Positions 10,331-17,685 of a stretch of 64,000 nt of DNA are shown piece by piece (the stretch's first letter is position 1; every line of letters starts with the position of its first letter). The stretch comes from Burkholderiaceae bacterium (lineage in GTDB: Bacteria; Pseudomonadota; Gammaproteobacteria; Burkholderiales; Burkholderiaceae_C). Under the pieces are notes generated by a model. The model was not told the DNA's origin. It did no database searches and was given only the letters and a program-made list of their open reading frames with translations. The stretch spans positions 62,001 to 126,000 of the forward strand of contig JAKLLA010000007.1 in NCBI GenBank assembly GCA_023150375.1. Reading direction: 5' to 3'. Position numbers and translations under genes: made by a program.

Positions 10331-10767
10331 CCGGAGGGGGTCCGGTGAACGACGAGCCGGCACCGCGCAGCAGCCTGATGCGGCAGGTGCGCCGCCAGGA
10401 CACCGGGCCGGAATGGGTGGTGCGCCGCGCCCTGCACGCTGCCGGACTGCGCTACCGCCTGCACGACCGGCGCCTGCCCGGCACGCCCGACATCGTGCTG
10501 CCGAAGTACCGCTGCGTGGTGCGGGTGCAGGGCTGCTTCTGGCACGGCCACGACTGCGCCCACGGCCGCGTACGCTCGAAGACCCGCAGCGCGTTCTGGG
10601 ACGCCAAGATCGCCGCCAACCGCGCACGCGACGCCCGTCAGGCCGAGGCCCTGGCGGCGCTGGGCTGGCAGGTCGAGACGGTCTGGGAATGCGAGCTGCG
10701 CGCACCGCAGTGGCCCGCCGCCCTGGTCGAGCGCATCCGCAGCCGGGCGCCGGGCCCGCGCCCCTGA
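10327..10767 (+). CDS. vsr: Very short patch repair endonuclease
   Basis: A 146-residue Vsr homologue that nicks at T:G mismatches left by deamination of 5-methylcytosine. Conserved features are MRQVRRQDTGPE near the N-terminus, LPGTPDIVLP with the catalytic Asp55, and VQGCFWHGHDC with active-site His73, followed by the AFWDAKIAANRARD and GWQVETVWECEL segments. It starts at a GTG overlapping the methyltransferase stop; a second GTG at 10345 is possible. Its presence supports the view that the upstream enzyme methylates cytosine at C5. All expected catalytic residues are present. Confidence 0.93.
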   Translation: MTGGGPVNDEPAPRSSLMRQVRRQDTGPEWVVRRALHAAGLRYRLHDRRLPGTPDIVLPKYRCVVRVQGCFWHGHDCAHGRVRSKTRSAFWDAKIAANRARDARQAEALAALGWQVETVWECELRAPQWPAALVERIRSRAPGPRP

Positions 10768-10782
10768 ATCGCGGGCTGGGGG

Positions 10783-11982
10783 TCAGGCCGCCTGCACCAC
10801 GGCGCGGACGTGGCGCCAGAGCAGGCACAGGCCGGGCACGGGGTCGCGCCAGTGCAGCGACTGGTGCACCAGGCGCAGGCGCAGCAGGCTGCGCAGGTAG
10901 GCCCCCAGGGTCAGGCGGCCCTCGGCCCGGTACTGCCGGAAGGCCTTCAGGTCCCGGCTGGAGTCGACGAAGCGCCAGCCCACGCGGCGCGGCGGCAGCA
11001 CGCCGGCCTCCCGGCCGAGCAGGTCGCAGTAGGCCAGCCAGGGCAGGTTGACGCCGCAGCGGGTGGTGAAGAAGCCCCACTGGCTGACCCGCGGGTTGAT
11101 CTCGAAGAGCATGTACTCGCCGGTCACCGCATGGCGCTTGTAGTTGACGTTGGCCAGGCCGCGAAAGCCGATTCGCTGCAGCATCGCCACGGTCTGCGCC
11201 TCCAGCGCCGGGCAGTCCAGCGACTCGACGAAGCAGCCGCTGCCCGCATGGATGGGGTGGATGCGCAGCTTGCGGCCGCTGAAGCAGCCCCGCACCCGGC
11301 CCTGGCCGTCGAGGTAGGCGTGCACGTCGACATGCTGATCGTCGTCGCCCGGCACGTACTCCTGGATCATCACGCCGAGGTCGGACGCCCCCAGTCCGGC
11401 GCCGAAGGCGATCAGCGCGGCCGCGTCGTCCAGCCGCACCGCCTTGCGACCCCGGAAGGCCTGCGCCAGCGCGCTGTGCCAGTGGTACGGAAAGGCCGGC
11501 TTGACGATCACCGGGTAGCGCGCCTGCGCCGCCGCCTGCTGCAGCGCGGCCGGGTCGGGCGGCGACCAGCTGCGCGGCACCGGCAGGCCATGCGCCTCGG
11601 CCAGGGCCTGGAACGCGGCCTTGTCCATCACCTGCAGCACCTGGTGGGCGTCGCCGATCACCGGCAACAGGCGCGGGCCGAGCCGGGAGGCCACGCGGGC
11701 CAGCGTGTCCAGGTCCGGATCGACGGTCGGAAAGATCGGCAGGGCGCCGTCGTGACGGGCGGCGATGTCGGCCAGCGCCTGCCCCAGCACCTGCGGATCG
11801 CCGCCCAGCCCGGGCGCGACATGGTGCTCGATGCAGTAGCGCGAACGCGCCCCGGCGGCGTCGGCGGTCTCGCTGAGCACGATCACCGGCACACCCTTCT
11901 CGCCGAGCGCGCGCACCACCCCGAGCGCCGGCTCGCACAGGCCGTCGCAGGACAGCACGATGGCGGGAGAGCGGGCCCTCAC
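10783..11982 (-). CDS. ATP-grasp family protein of unknown substrate
   Basis: A 399-residue protein with an N-terminal Rossmann-like domain (IVLSCDGLCEPALGVVRALG) and a central-to-C-terminal ATP-grasp domain: the lysine strand RYPVIVKPAFPYHWHS, MIQEYVPGDDDQHVDVHAYL and the metal-binding end MLFEINPRVSQWG. It resembles the predicted carboxylate-amine ligase group of ATP-grasp enzymes; the substrate is unknown. It starts at GTG 11982, seven bases after the stop of the lldD-like gene, so both should share one transcript. The C-terminal 60 residues (DSSRDLKAFRQY and beyond) form an Arg-rich helical tail found in members linked to polysaccharide or peptide modification, which is inference only. 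Confidence 0.8.
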   Translation of the reverse strand: MRARSPAIVLSCDGLCEPALGVVRALGEKGVPVIVLSETADAAGARSRYCIEHHVAPGLGGDPQVLGQALADIAARHDGALPIFPTVDPDLDTLARVASRLGPRLLPVIGDAHQVLQVMDKAAFQALAEAHGLPVPRSWSPPDPAALQQAAAQARYPVIVKPAFPYHWHSALAQAFRGRKAVRLDDAAALIAFGAGLGASDLGVMIQEYVPGDDDQHVDVHAYLDGQGRVRGCFSGRKLRIHPIHAGSGCFVESLDCPALEAQTVAMLQRIGFRGLANVNYKRHAVTGEYMLFEINPRVSQWGFFTTRCGVNLPWLAYCDLLGREAGVLPPRRVGWRFVDSSRDLKAFRQYRAEGRLTLGAYLRSLLRLRLVHQSLHWRDPVPGLCLLWRHVRAVVQAA

Positions 11983-11989
11983 ACCCGCC

Positions 11990-13129
11990 TCACTCGAGCA
12001 GGACGCTGCGGTCGAGCCGACCGACGTCGGTGCAGCCGGCGAGCGCCATGGTGGTGGCCAGTTCGCGTTCGAGGGTGTCGATCACCGCCGCCACGCCGCG
12101 TTCGCCGCGCCCGGCCAGCCCCCAGGCCCAGGCCCGGCCGACCACGCAGGCGCGCGCACCCAGCGCCAGCGCCTTGAGGATGTCGACCCCGCTGCGGATG
12201 CCGCCGTCGAGCAGCACCGGCACGCGCGCCCCCACCGCGTCGACCACCGCCGGCAGCGCCGCGATGCTCGAGCAGGTGCCGTCGAGCTGCCGGCCACCGT
12301 GGTTGGAGACCAGGATGCCGTCGGCACCGGCCTGGACCGCCAGCCGGGCGTCGTCGGGGTCGAGAATGCCCTTGATCACCATCGGGCCGCGCCACTGCTC
12401 GCGCACCCAGGCCAGGGTGTCCCAGTCCAGGCAGGGCTCGTAGTTCTTCTCCACCCAGACGTCGAAGCCTTCCAGGGTGCGGGCCTCGGGGATGCCCTCG
12501 GCGAAGTTGCCGAAGGCGTGCGGTCGGCCGCGCAGCATCACCTCCCAGAGCCAGCGCGGCCGCTTCAGGGCCGCCGCGCCCAGCACCACCTTGCGCCGCA
12601 GGCCCCACAGGCCCATGCCGCTGTGGATGTTGCGGTAGCGCCGCGAGGGCACCGGCAGGTCCACCGTGAACACCAGCACCGGGCAGCCCAGCCGGGCCGC
12701 CCGGCCCAGCAGGGTCTTCATGTAGGCCCGGTCCTTGATCATGTAGAGCTGGAACCAGGGCGGCGGGGCGGCCTGCGCCACCTCCTCGATGCCGCAGATG
12801 GACACGCTCGACAGGCAGAAAGGCAGGCCCGCACGCGCGGCCGCCCGGGCGGCCGGCACCTCGCCGCGGCGGGCGAACATGCCGGCGAAGCCCACCGGCC
12901 CCAGCACCAGCGGCAGCGCCAGGTCCTGGCCGAACAGGGTGGTCGCGGTGGTGACCTGCGAGACGTCGCGCATCACCCGCTGGCGCAGCCGCAGGCGCTG
13001 GAAGTCGGCGGTGTTGGCCGCCAGGGTCTCCTCGCGGATCGCCCCGGCATCGATGTACTCGAACAGCCAGTGCGGCAGGCGTTGCCTCGCGAGTTCCCGA
13101 TAGTCCTCCACCGTCACCGGCTGCAGCAT
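11990..13129 (-). CDS. lldD: FMN-dependent alpha-hydroxy-acid (L-lactate) dehydrogenase
   Basis: A 379-residue TIM-barrel flavoenzyme starting MLQPVTVEDYRELARQRLPH. Family signatures are LVLGPVGFAGMF (FMN binding), WFQLYMIKDR, VFTVDLPVPSRRYR, the lysine in VIKGILDPDDA, and the catalytic SNHGGRQLDG with its His and Arg. LLDGGIRSGVDILKALALGA binds the phosphate. Such enzymes oxidise L-lactate or related 2-hydroxy acids at the inner membrane or in the cytoplasm. Lactate is the commonest substrate but mandelate or glycolate-type substrates are possible. Unlike typical lldD loci it has no lactate permease or regulator beside it; instead an ATP-grasp gene follows after seven bases. Confidence 0.82.
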   Translation of the reverse strand: MLQPVTVEDYRELARQRLPHWLFEYIDAGAIREETLAANTADFQRLRLRQRVMRDVSQVTTATTLFGQDLALPLVLGPVGFAGMFARRGEVPAARAAARAGLPFCLSSVSICGIEEVAQAAPPPWFQLYMIKDRAYMKTLLGRAARLGCPVLVFTVDLPVPSRRYRNIHSGMGLWGLRRKVVLGAAALKRPRWLWEVMLRGRPHAFGNFAEGIPEARTLEGFDVWVEKNYEPCLDWDTLAWVREQWRGPMVIKGILDPDDARLAVQAGADGILVSNHGGRQLDGTCSSIAALPAVVDAVGARVPVLLDGGIRSGVDILKALALGARACVVGRAWAWGLAGRGERGVAAVIDTLERELATTMALAGCTDVGRLDRSVLLE

Positions 13130-13268
13130 GATCACCCCGTCGTCACCCCGGTCGTCGGGGTCCGTGTCGCGCGGCGCAGAGGCCCGGCGGCCGCCGGCGG
13201 CTGCGCGACAGGCGAGGTTCTCGCACAACGGGGGCCGGTGGGGAACGCCCCGACCCGGCGTGAAACCA

Positions 13269-13283
13269 GCGGGTTTGACCCGC
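13269..13283 (-). terminator. Short hairpin between thioredoxin-like gene and lldD
   Basis: A 6-bp stem (GCGGGT / ACCCGC) with a 3-base loop in the 244-base gap between the Tat-exported thioredoxin-fold gene and lldD. There is no proper T-run, so termination is uncertain. The remaining gap shows no gene and presumably holds the lldD promoter. Confidence 0.3.
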
Positions 13284-13373
13284 CTCAAACCGCGTCGGCC
13301 GCCACCGTGCGACTTCTCACGAAGGATCGGGGTGCCGCGGACGACTCGGCAGGTCAGGCGTCTTCAGGATGCC

Positions 13374-13922
13374 TCAGGTCGGGCGGGCCCACTTCGCCAG
13401 CCCGAGCACATCCTCCTCGAACATCTCGCCGGGGATGACTTCGCGCAGGCGCCCGGTGCGATCGATCACGCAGGTCAGCGGAATGATCCGCCGCGGCGTC
13501 AGGGCCTCGTGCAGCGCCCGTTCGTCGAGCGTGGCGGCAAAGCTGTAGCCGTGCCGGCGCAGGTAGGCCTGCACCGTCGCGGCGCTGCGGTCCTGCGCCG
13601 CCGCGACGATCTGCAGGGGCAGGCCCTGGCTGGCACGCGCCAGCTTCTCGACATGGCGGTTGTGTCGCTGGCAGAAGGGGCAGTCCGTGGCGAAGAACAC
13701 CACCACCGTGGCCGTGTCGGCCAGCTGAGCGGCGTCCAGACTGCGGCCGTCCAGCAGCGTCACGCGGGGCCAGCGCACCGGCTCGCCGAGCGCCGGCGCA
13801 GCCGCCCGGACGTCCCGGGGTACGAAGGCCGACAGGCCGCCCAGCGCCGCCGCGACCGTGCCGCCGAGCAGATCGCGCCGCGTCCGGCCGAGGCGGGAGG
13901 GGGAAACGAGAGGGTCACTCAT
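13374..13922 (-). CDS. Tat-exported thioredoxin-fold protein (TlpA/SoxW-like)
   Basis: A 182-residue protein starting MSDPLVSPSRLGRTRRDLLG. A twin-arginine motif (TRRDLL) and hydrophobic stretch (18-34) predict Tat export. The mature part has a thioredoxin/AhpC-TSA-like fold with the redox motif CPFC at 81-84 in VVVFFATDCPFCQRHN and the cis-Pro region RIIPLTCVID. It probably reduces or isomerises thiols in the periplasm. Sox loci often encode a thioredoxin, SoxW, that keeps SoxYZ thiols active; its place beside fccAB and sox suggests such a role, though this is inference. It is transcribed divergently from fccA across a 242-base control region. Confidence 0.75.
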   Translation of the reverse strand: MSDPLVSPSRLGRTRRDLLGGTVAAALGGLSAFVPRDVRAAAPALGEPVRWPRVTLLDGRSLDAAQLADTATVVVFFATDCPFCQRHNRHVEKLARASQGLPLQIVAAAQDRSAATVQAYLRRHGYSFAATLDERALHEALTPRRIIPLTCVIDRTGRLREVIPGEMFEEDVLGLAKWARPT

Positions 13923-14029
13923 GGGCGCAGGCCTCGGGGCGTGGGGGACATCTCCCGCGGACGGACCGATCCGGGGCCGGGCCTTGCGCCAAGCTTTCAA
14001 AACCGTGCCGCACATAGGGATAACACTAA

Positions 14030-14049
14030 ATTCGCATTGAATGATATTC
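14030..14049. promoter_or_regulatory. AT-rich divergent control region with ATTC/GAAT repeats before fccA
   Basis: The 242-base gap between fccA and the divergent thioredoxin-like gene contains one AT-rich island in otherwise very GC-rich DNA (about 13995-14062). In it lie ATTC (14030-14033), GAAT (14039-14042) and ATTC (14046-14049), giving overlapping inverted repeats ATTC-N5-GAAT and GAAT-N3-ATTC. Sulfide-responsive ArsR-family repressors (BigR/SqrR) bind ATTC/GAAT-type palindromes, so this is a plausible operator, but the spacing does not match exactly and no such regulator gene is in the window. Confidence 0.4.
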
Positions 14050-14164
14050 GGGACACTATACGCCGCCCGGGCCTGGGCCTGCCGGCCCCGCCCGCGAAGC
14101 CCCCCGGACCGCCTGTCGGGCGGCCGACCCAGAACCATCCGGACATCGCCCCGAGGAGAGTTGC

Positions 14165-14527
14165 ATGACCCGTCCCCCCGATCCCCGCCGAGCGCCGGGC
14201 CCGAGCGCCACGCTGCGCTGGGTGGCCGCACTGAGCGCCACGGCGCTGCTGGCCGGCCCCGTCCTGGCGAAGGATCCCCAGCGGCTGCGCACCCGCGCGC
14301 TGGCCTCGGCCTGTGCGCAGTGCCACGGCACCGAAGGACATGCCGTGCAGGGCGAGGCCCTGGTCCACCTGGCCGGACTGCCGCAGGACTACATCCTGTC
14401 GCAGCTGCTGGCCTTCCGCACCGGCGCACGGCCCGCGACGATCATGCACCAGATCACCCGCGGCTACTCGCAGGAACAGCTCGAGGAACTGTCGAAGTTC
14501 TTCGCCGCCCAGAAGCCCGCCCCCTGA
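14165..14527 (+). CDS. fccA: Flavocytochrome c sulfide dehydrogenase, cytochrome subunit
   Basis: A 120-residue exported monoheme cytochrome c. A signal sequence (hydrophobic 18-35, ending PVLA) precedes the mature protein. The heme motif is CAQCH at 50-54, and a candidate distal Met lies in ATIMHQITRGYS. It accepts electrons from the FAD subunit during sulfide oxidation and passes them to soluble cytochrome c. fccB follows after 28 bases, fixing the assignment. The small, single-heme form agrees with the short FccA/SoxE-type subunits. A purine-rich site (CGAGGAGAG) lies six bases before the ATG. Confidence 0.88.
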   Translation: MTRPPDPRRAPGPSATLRWVAALSATALLAGPVLAKDPQRLRTRALASACAQCHGTEGHAVQGEALVHLAGLPQDYILSQLLAFRTGARPATIMHQITRGYSQEQLEELSKFFAAQKPAP

Positions 14528-14555
14528 CCGGCCACGCCCAGGAAGACACAGACCC

Positions 14556-15836
14556 ATGACACAACGCAGACTCCTCCTGCAAGGCCTGCTGGCCGGCGGC
14601 GCGCTCGGCCTGGCCGGCTGCGCCTCGCTGGGCGGCACTTCGGCGAACCGGGCCAAGGTCCTGGTGGTGGGCGGCGGCTACGGCGGCGCCACGGCCTCGA
14701 AGTACATCCGCATGCTGTCGGACTACAGCATCGACGTGATGATGGTCGAGCCCAACCGCGCCTTCGTCTCCTGCCCGATCTCCAACCTGGTGATCGGCGG
14801 CCAGCGCACGATGGCCGACATCACCAACCCCTACACCGGCCTGAGCGAGAAGCACGGCGTGCGCATCGTGCACGACAGCGTGACCGCGGTGGACGCCGCC
14901 AAGAAGACCGCCACCCTGGCCGGCGGCACCACCGTCACCTGGGACAAGCTGGTGCTGGCCCCCGGCATCGACTTCATGTGGGACCAGATCCAGGGCCTGC
15001 GCGAGGCGCACGCGGCCGGGCAGATCCTGCACGCCTGGAAGGCCGGGCCGGAGACCGTGGCCCTGCGCCGGCAGCTCGAGGCCATGCGCGACGGCGGCAC
15101 CTACGCCATCGTGATCCCCGAGGCGCCCTACCGCTGCCCGCCCGGCCCCTACGAGCGCGCCAGCGTGGTGGCCGCCTACTTCAAGAAGGCCAAGCCGAAG
15201 TCGAAGGTGCTGATCCTCGACGCCAACCCGGACGTGACCTCCAAGGGCCCGCTGTTCAAGAAGGCCTGGAAGGAGCTCTACGGCGACATGGTCGAGTACC
15301 GCCCGCAGCACAAGGCGGTGGCGGTCAGCGCGAAGAACAGCACCGTCGAGTTCGAGGTGCAGGGCGACGTCAAGGCCGACGTGCTCAACGTGCTGCCGGT
15401 CATGCGCGCGGGCGCACTGGCGGTGCAGACCGGCCTGGCCAATGCGAACGGCCGCTGGTGCAACGTCGACTTCCTGAACTTCCAGTCCACCGCGGCCAAG
15501 GACGTGCACGTGATCGGCGACGCCATCCAGATCGCGCAGGGCATGCCGAAGTCGGGCCACATGGCGAACTCGCACGCCAAGGTGACGGCGGCGGCCATCG
15601 TCGCCGAGCTGCAGGGCATCGAGGTCAATCCCCACCCGATGGTGACCAACGTCTGCATGAGCTACGTCGACGACACCCACGTGATCCACGTGGCCAGCGT
15701 GCACGAGTTCGTGCCGACGCAGAAGACCTTCCGCACCATCGGCGGCTCGGGCGGGGTGTCGGACGTGCGCTCCGACCTGGAGGCCCGCTACGCCGAGGCC
15801 TGGGCCAAGAACATCTGGTCCGACACGCTGATGTGA
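14556..15836 (+). CDS. fccB: Flavocytochrome c sulfide dehydrogenase, flavoprotein subunit
   Basis: A 426-residue FAD enzyme oxidising sulfide to sulfur or polysulfide in the periplasm. The export signal begins MTQRRLLLQG. It combines an arginine pair with a lipobox LAGC at Cys22, suggesting lipid anchoring rather than a free periplasmic form. The dinucleotide fold is VLVVGGGYGGATASK. Cys73 in SCPISNLVIGG fits the covalent FAD-linking cysteine, and Cys194 (RCPPGPYERA) and Cys367 (VTNVCMSYVD) fit the redox-active cysteine pair known in the family. All three catalytic cysteines are thus present. It is co-transcribed with fccA and followed by a strong hairpin terminator. Confidence 0.93.
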   Translation: MTQRRLLLQGLLAGGALGLAGCASLGGTSANRAKVLVVGGGYGGATASKYIRMLSDYSIDVMMVEPNRAFVSCPISNLVIGGQRTMADITNPYTGLSEKHGVRIVHDSVTAVDAAKKTATLAGGTTVTWDKLVLAPGIDFMWDQIQGLREAHAAGQILHAWKAGPETVALRRQLEAMRDGGTYAIVIPEAPYRCPPGPYERASVVAAYFKKAKPKSKVLILDANPDVTSKGPLFKKAWKELYGDMVEYRPQHKAVAVSAKNSTVEFEVQGDVKADVLNVLPVMRAGALAVQTGLANANGRWCNVDFLNFQSTAAKDVHVIGDAIQIAQGMPKSGHMANSHAKVTAAAIVAELQGIEVNPHPMVTNVCMSYVDDTHVIHVASVHEFVPTQKTFRTIGGSGGVSDVRSDLEARYAEAWAKNIWSDTLM

Positions 15837-15871
15837 GCCTTCGGCGGCCCTGAAGCCGCCCGGACGCAGAC

Positions 15872-15900
15872 GGGGCGCTCTCGAGGGCGCCCCGTTTCGT
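15872..15900 (+). terminator. Terminator after fccB
   Basis: A 7-bp perfect stem GGGGCGC (15872-15878) / GCGCCCC (15887-15893) with an 8-base loop, followed by GTTTCGTTTCC. It lies 35 bases after the fccB stop and separates fccAB from the next transporter gene, about 140 bases further on. Confidence 0.75.
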
Positions 15901-16036
15901 TTCCGGTCCGGCCTGACGCAGGTCAAGACGCGCAGCCGCCTCCCGACCGATCATCGGCTCATCAGCAAGAAGTGATTCGTCTTGCGTCGGCCGGTTGCGT
16001 CCCGCAGCCCCCTTGCCCTCGCCGAGGCCTCGCGCC

Positions 16037-17146
16037 ATGTCCATCGACTCCCTCATCGCCGGTGTCGGCGAGATGTGGACCATCACGCTCGTCGGAGGCG
16101 TCATCGGTCTGCTGTTCGGCTTCTTCGCGCATCGCTCGCGCTTCTGCCTGCGCTCGGCGGTGATCGAATTCGCCCGCGGCACGAAGGAGGGCAAGCTCAC
16201 CGTCTGGCTGTTCACCTTCTCGACGGCGGTGCTGCTGACGCAGGGCTTCATCCAGTTCGGCTGGCTCGACGTCGGCGAGGCCCGCCAGCTCTCGCAGCGC
16301 GGCAGCCTCTCGGGCGCGGCCATCGGCGGGGCGATGTTCGGTGCGGGCATGATCCTCGCGCGCGGCTGTTCGAGCCGGCTGCTGGTGCTGGCCGCGCAAG
16401 GCAACCTGCGCGCCCTGCTGTCCGGGCTGGTCTTCGCGGTGACCGCCCAGTCGGCGCTGACCGGCCTTCTGTCACCGCTGCGCAGCGAGATCGCCGGCTG
16501 GTGGACCATCGAGGCCAGCGCCCGTGACCTGCTGGCCCTCAGCCACCTGGGCCACCCGGGCGGCATGCTCTTCGGCGCCCTGTGGCTGGCCGCCGCGCTG
16601 GTCTGGGCGCGCCGCCAGCGGGTGCAGTTCTGGAACTGGTTCGGCGCGGTCGGCGTCGGGGTGATGGTGGCCTGTGCCTGGCTGATGACCTACAAGGTCT
16701 CGCGCAGCGTGTTCGACCTGATCGTGCCGGTGCAGAGCCTGTCCTTCACCGGACCGGCCGCCGACACGCTGATGCTGGTGCTCTCCCCGCCGGGCCAGCC
16801 GCTGAAGTTCGACCTCGGCCTGGTGCCAGGGGTGGCGATCGGCGCCTTCCTGTCGGCCCTGCTGTGGCGGGAACTGAAGCTCGAAGGCTTCCAGGGCGGC
16901 CAGGCCATGCGGCGCTACATCATCGGCGCCCTGCTGATGGGCTTCGGCGGCATGCTGGCCGGCGGCTGCGCGGTCGGCGCGGGTGTCTCCGGGGCCGCGG
17001 TGTTCACGCTGACCTCCTGGGTGACGCTGTCGACCATCTGGGGCGCGGCGATGATCACCGACCGCCTGATCGACCAGCCGGGCGAGCGCAGCCGCACCGA
17101 GGGCGCGCCGGTCGAGCCCGACGCGGCCAGCTACGCACGGCCCTGA
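16037..17146 (+). CDS. YeeE/YedE family sulfur-compound transporter (first copy)
   Basis: A 369-residue polytopic membrane protein of the YeeE/YedE (TsuA-like) family, members of which move thiosulfate across the inner membrane. The ATG at 16037 (MSIDSLIAGVGEMW) is preferred to an upstream start because the homologous part begins there. Conserved cysteine sites typical of the family are HRSRFCLRSA, ILARGCSSRL and LAGGCAVGAGVSG, which form the thiol relay along the pore in characterised homologues. It lies between fccAB and the sox operon, with a paralogue of identical length at 26030. The likely cargo is thiosulfate or another sulfane compound; direction is unknown. It converges on the DsrE-like gene. 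Confidence 0.88.
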   Translation: MSIDSLIAGVGEMWTITLVGGVIGLLFGFFAHRSRFCLRSAVIEFARGTKEGKLTVWLFTFSTAVLLTQGFIQFGWLDVGEARQLSQRGSLSGAAIGGAMFGAGMILARGCSSRLLVLAAQGNLRALLSGLVFAVTAQSALTGLLSPLRSEIAGWWTIEASARDLLALSHLGHPGGMLFGALWLAAALVWARRQRVQFWNWFGAVGVGVMVACAWLMTYKVSRSVFDLIVPVQSLSFTGPAADTLMLVLSPPGQPLKFDLGLVPGVAIGAFLSALLWRELKLEGFQGGQAMRRYIIGALLMGFGGMLAGGCAVGAGVSGAAVFTLTSWVTLSTIWGAAMITDRLIDQPGERSRTEGAPVEPDAASYARP

Positions 17147-17185
17147 CGCCGCCGATGCGGCGCCCCCGAGAGCGCTGCGGCGCGT

Positions 17186-17602
17186 TCAGGGCCTGATGTA
17201 GGCGAAGCCCTGGGTCTGCAGCTTGGTCAGCCGCACCACGCCGGAGGGCGTGAAGTCGACCTCCTGAATGAACTGCTCCCTTTTCAGGTTGCGGTTCTTC
17301 AGGGTGATCTCGCAGACCTCGAACCTGACGCCGCGGTTCTTCAGCGCCGCCACCAGCGGCTCGAAGCTGTTCTCGCTGCGGTCCTTCATGCCCTCCATCA
17401 GGAAGTCCACGCCGAAGGCATGCGTGACCACCGTGATGCGCGCCGTCGGATCGGTATCGAGGTGGTTGCGGATGTTGCGCAGCGCAGCCAGCGCCTGCGC
17501 CTGCGTGTCGTTGACGTGGTAGACGACCTGGTCCTGCGCGAGCGCAGGCGCGCTGGACAGGACCATCAGCGTGGTGAGGGCCAGGGCCCGGACGGTTCTC
17601 AT
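17186..17602 (-). CDS. Exported DsrE-family protein at the end of the sox operon
   Basis: A 138-residue protein with a clear signal peptide (MRTVRALALTTLMVLSSAPA, cut after LAQ) followed by a DsrE/F-like domain (VVYHVNDTQAQALAALRNIR). It has one mature cysteine, Cys97 in RFEVCEITLKNRNL, at the position used for persulfide in many DsrE-like sulfur carriers. Cytoplasmic DsrE proteins relay sulfur; this one is exported and follows soxB, so it may handle sulfane sulfur in the periplasm or bind SoxB/SoxY (inference). Two strong hairpins separate it from soxB. Confidence 0.8.
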   Translation of the reverse strand: MRTVRALALTTLMVLSSAPALAQDQVVYHVNDTQAQALAALRNIRNHLDTDPTARITVVTHAFGVDFLMEGMKDRSENSFEPLVAALKNRGVRFEVCEITLKNRNLKREQFIQEVDFTPSGVVRLTKLQTQGFAYIRP

Positions 17603-17625
17603 CGCATGCTCCTGAAGTTCGGAAG

Positions 17626-17681
17626 GGGCCCGGTCGCTGGTCCGGGCCCGTCGAGGCGTCGAGGGCCGCCCGGCGGGCGGC
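17626..17681 (-). repeat. Two GC-rich hairpins between soxB and the DsrE-like gene
   Basis: First stem GGGCCCGG (17626-17633) with CCGGGCCC (17642-17649), 8-base loop. Second stem GCCGCCC (17665-17671) with GGGCGGC (17675-17681), 3-base loop. Together they fill most of the 83-base spacer. No T-run follows in the direction of transcription, so RNA stabilisation or processing is more likely than termination. Confidence 0.7.
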
Positions 17682-17685
17682 GAAC

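Noticed and set aside
9044-11938. A 964-codon open frame on the minus strand across the methylase, vsr and ATP-grasp genes
   Set aside because: It is antisense to three genes with clear motifs and its translation is Arg/Gly/Ala-rich low-complexity sequence, a normal by-product of very GC-rich codon use.
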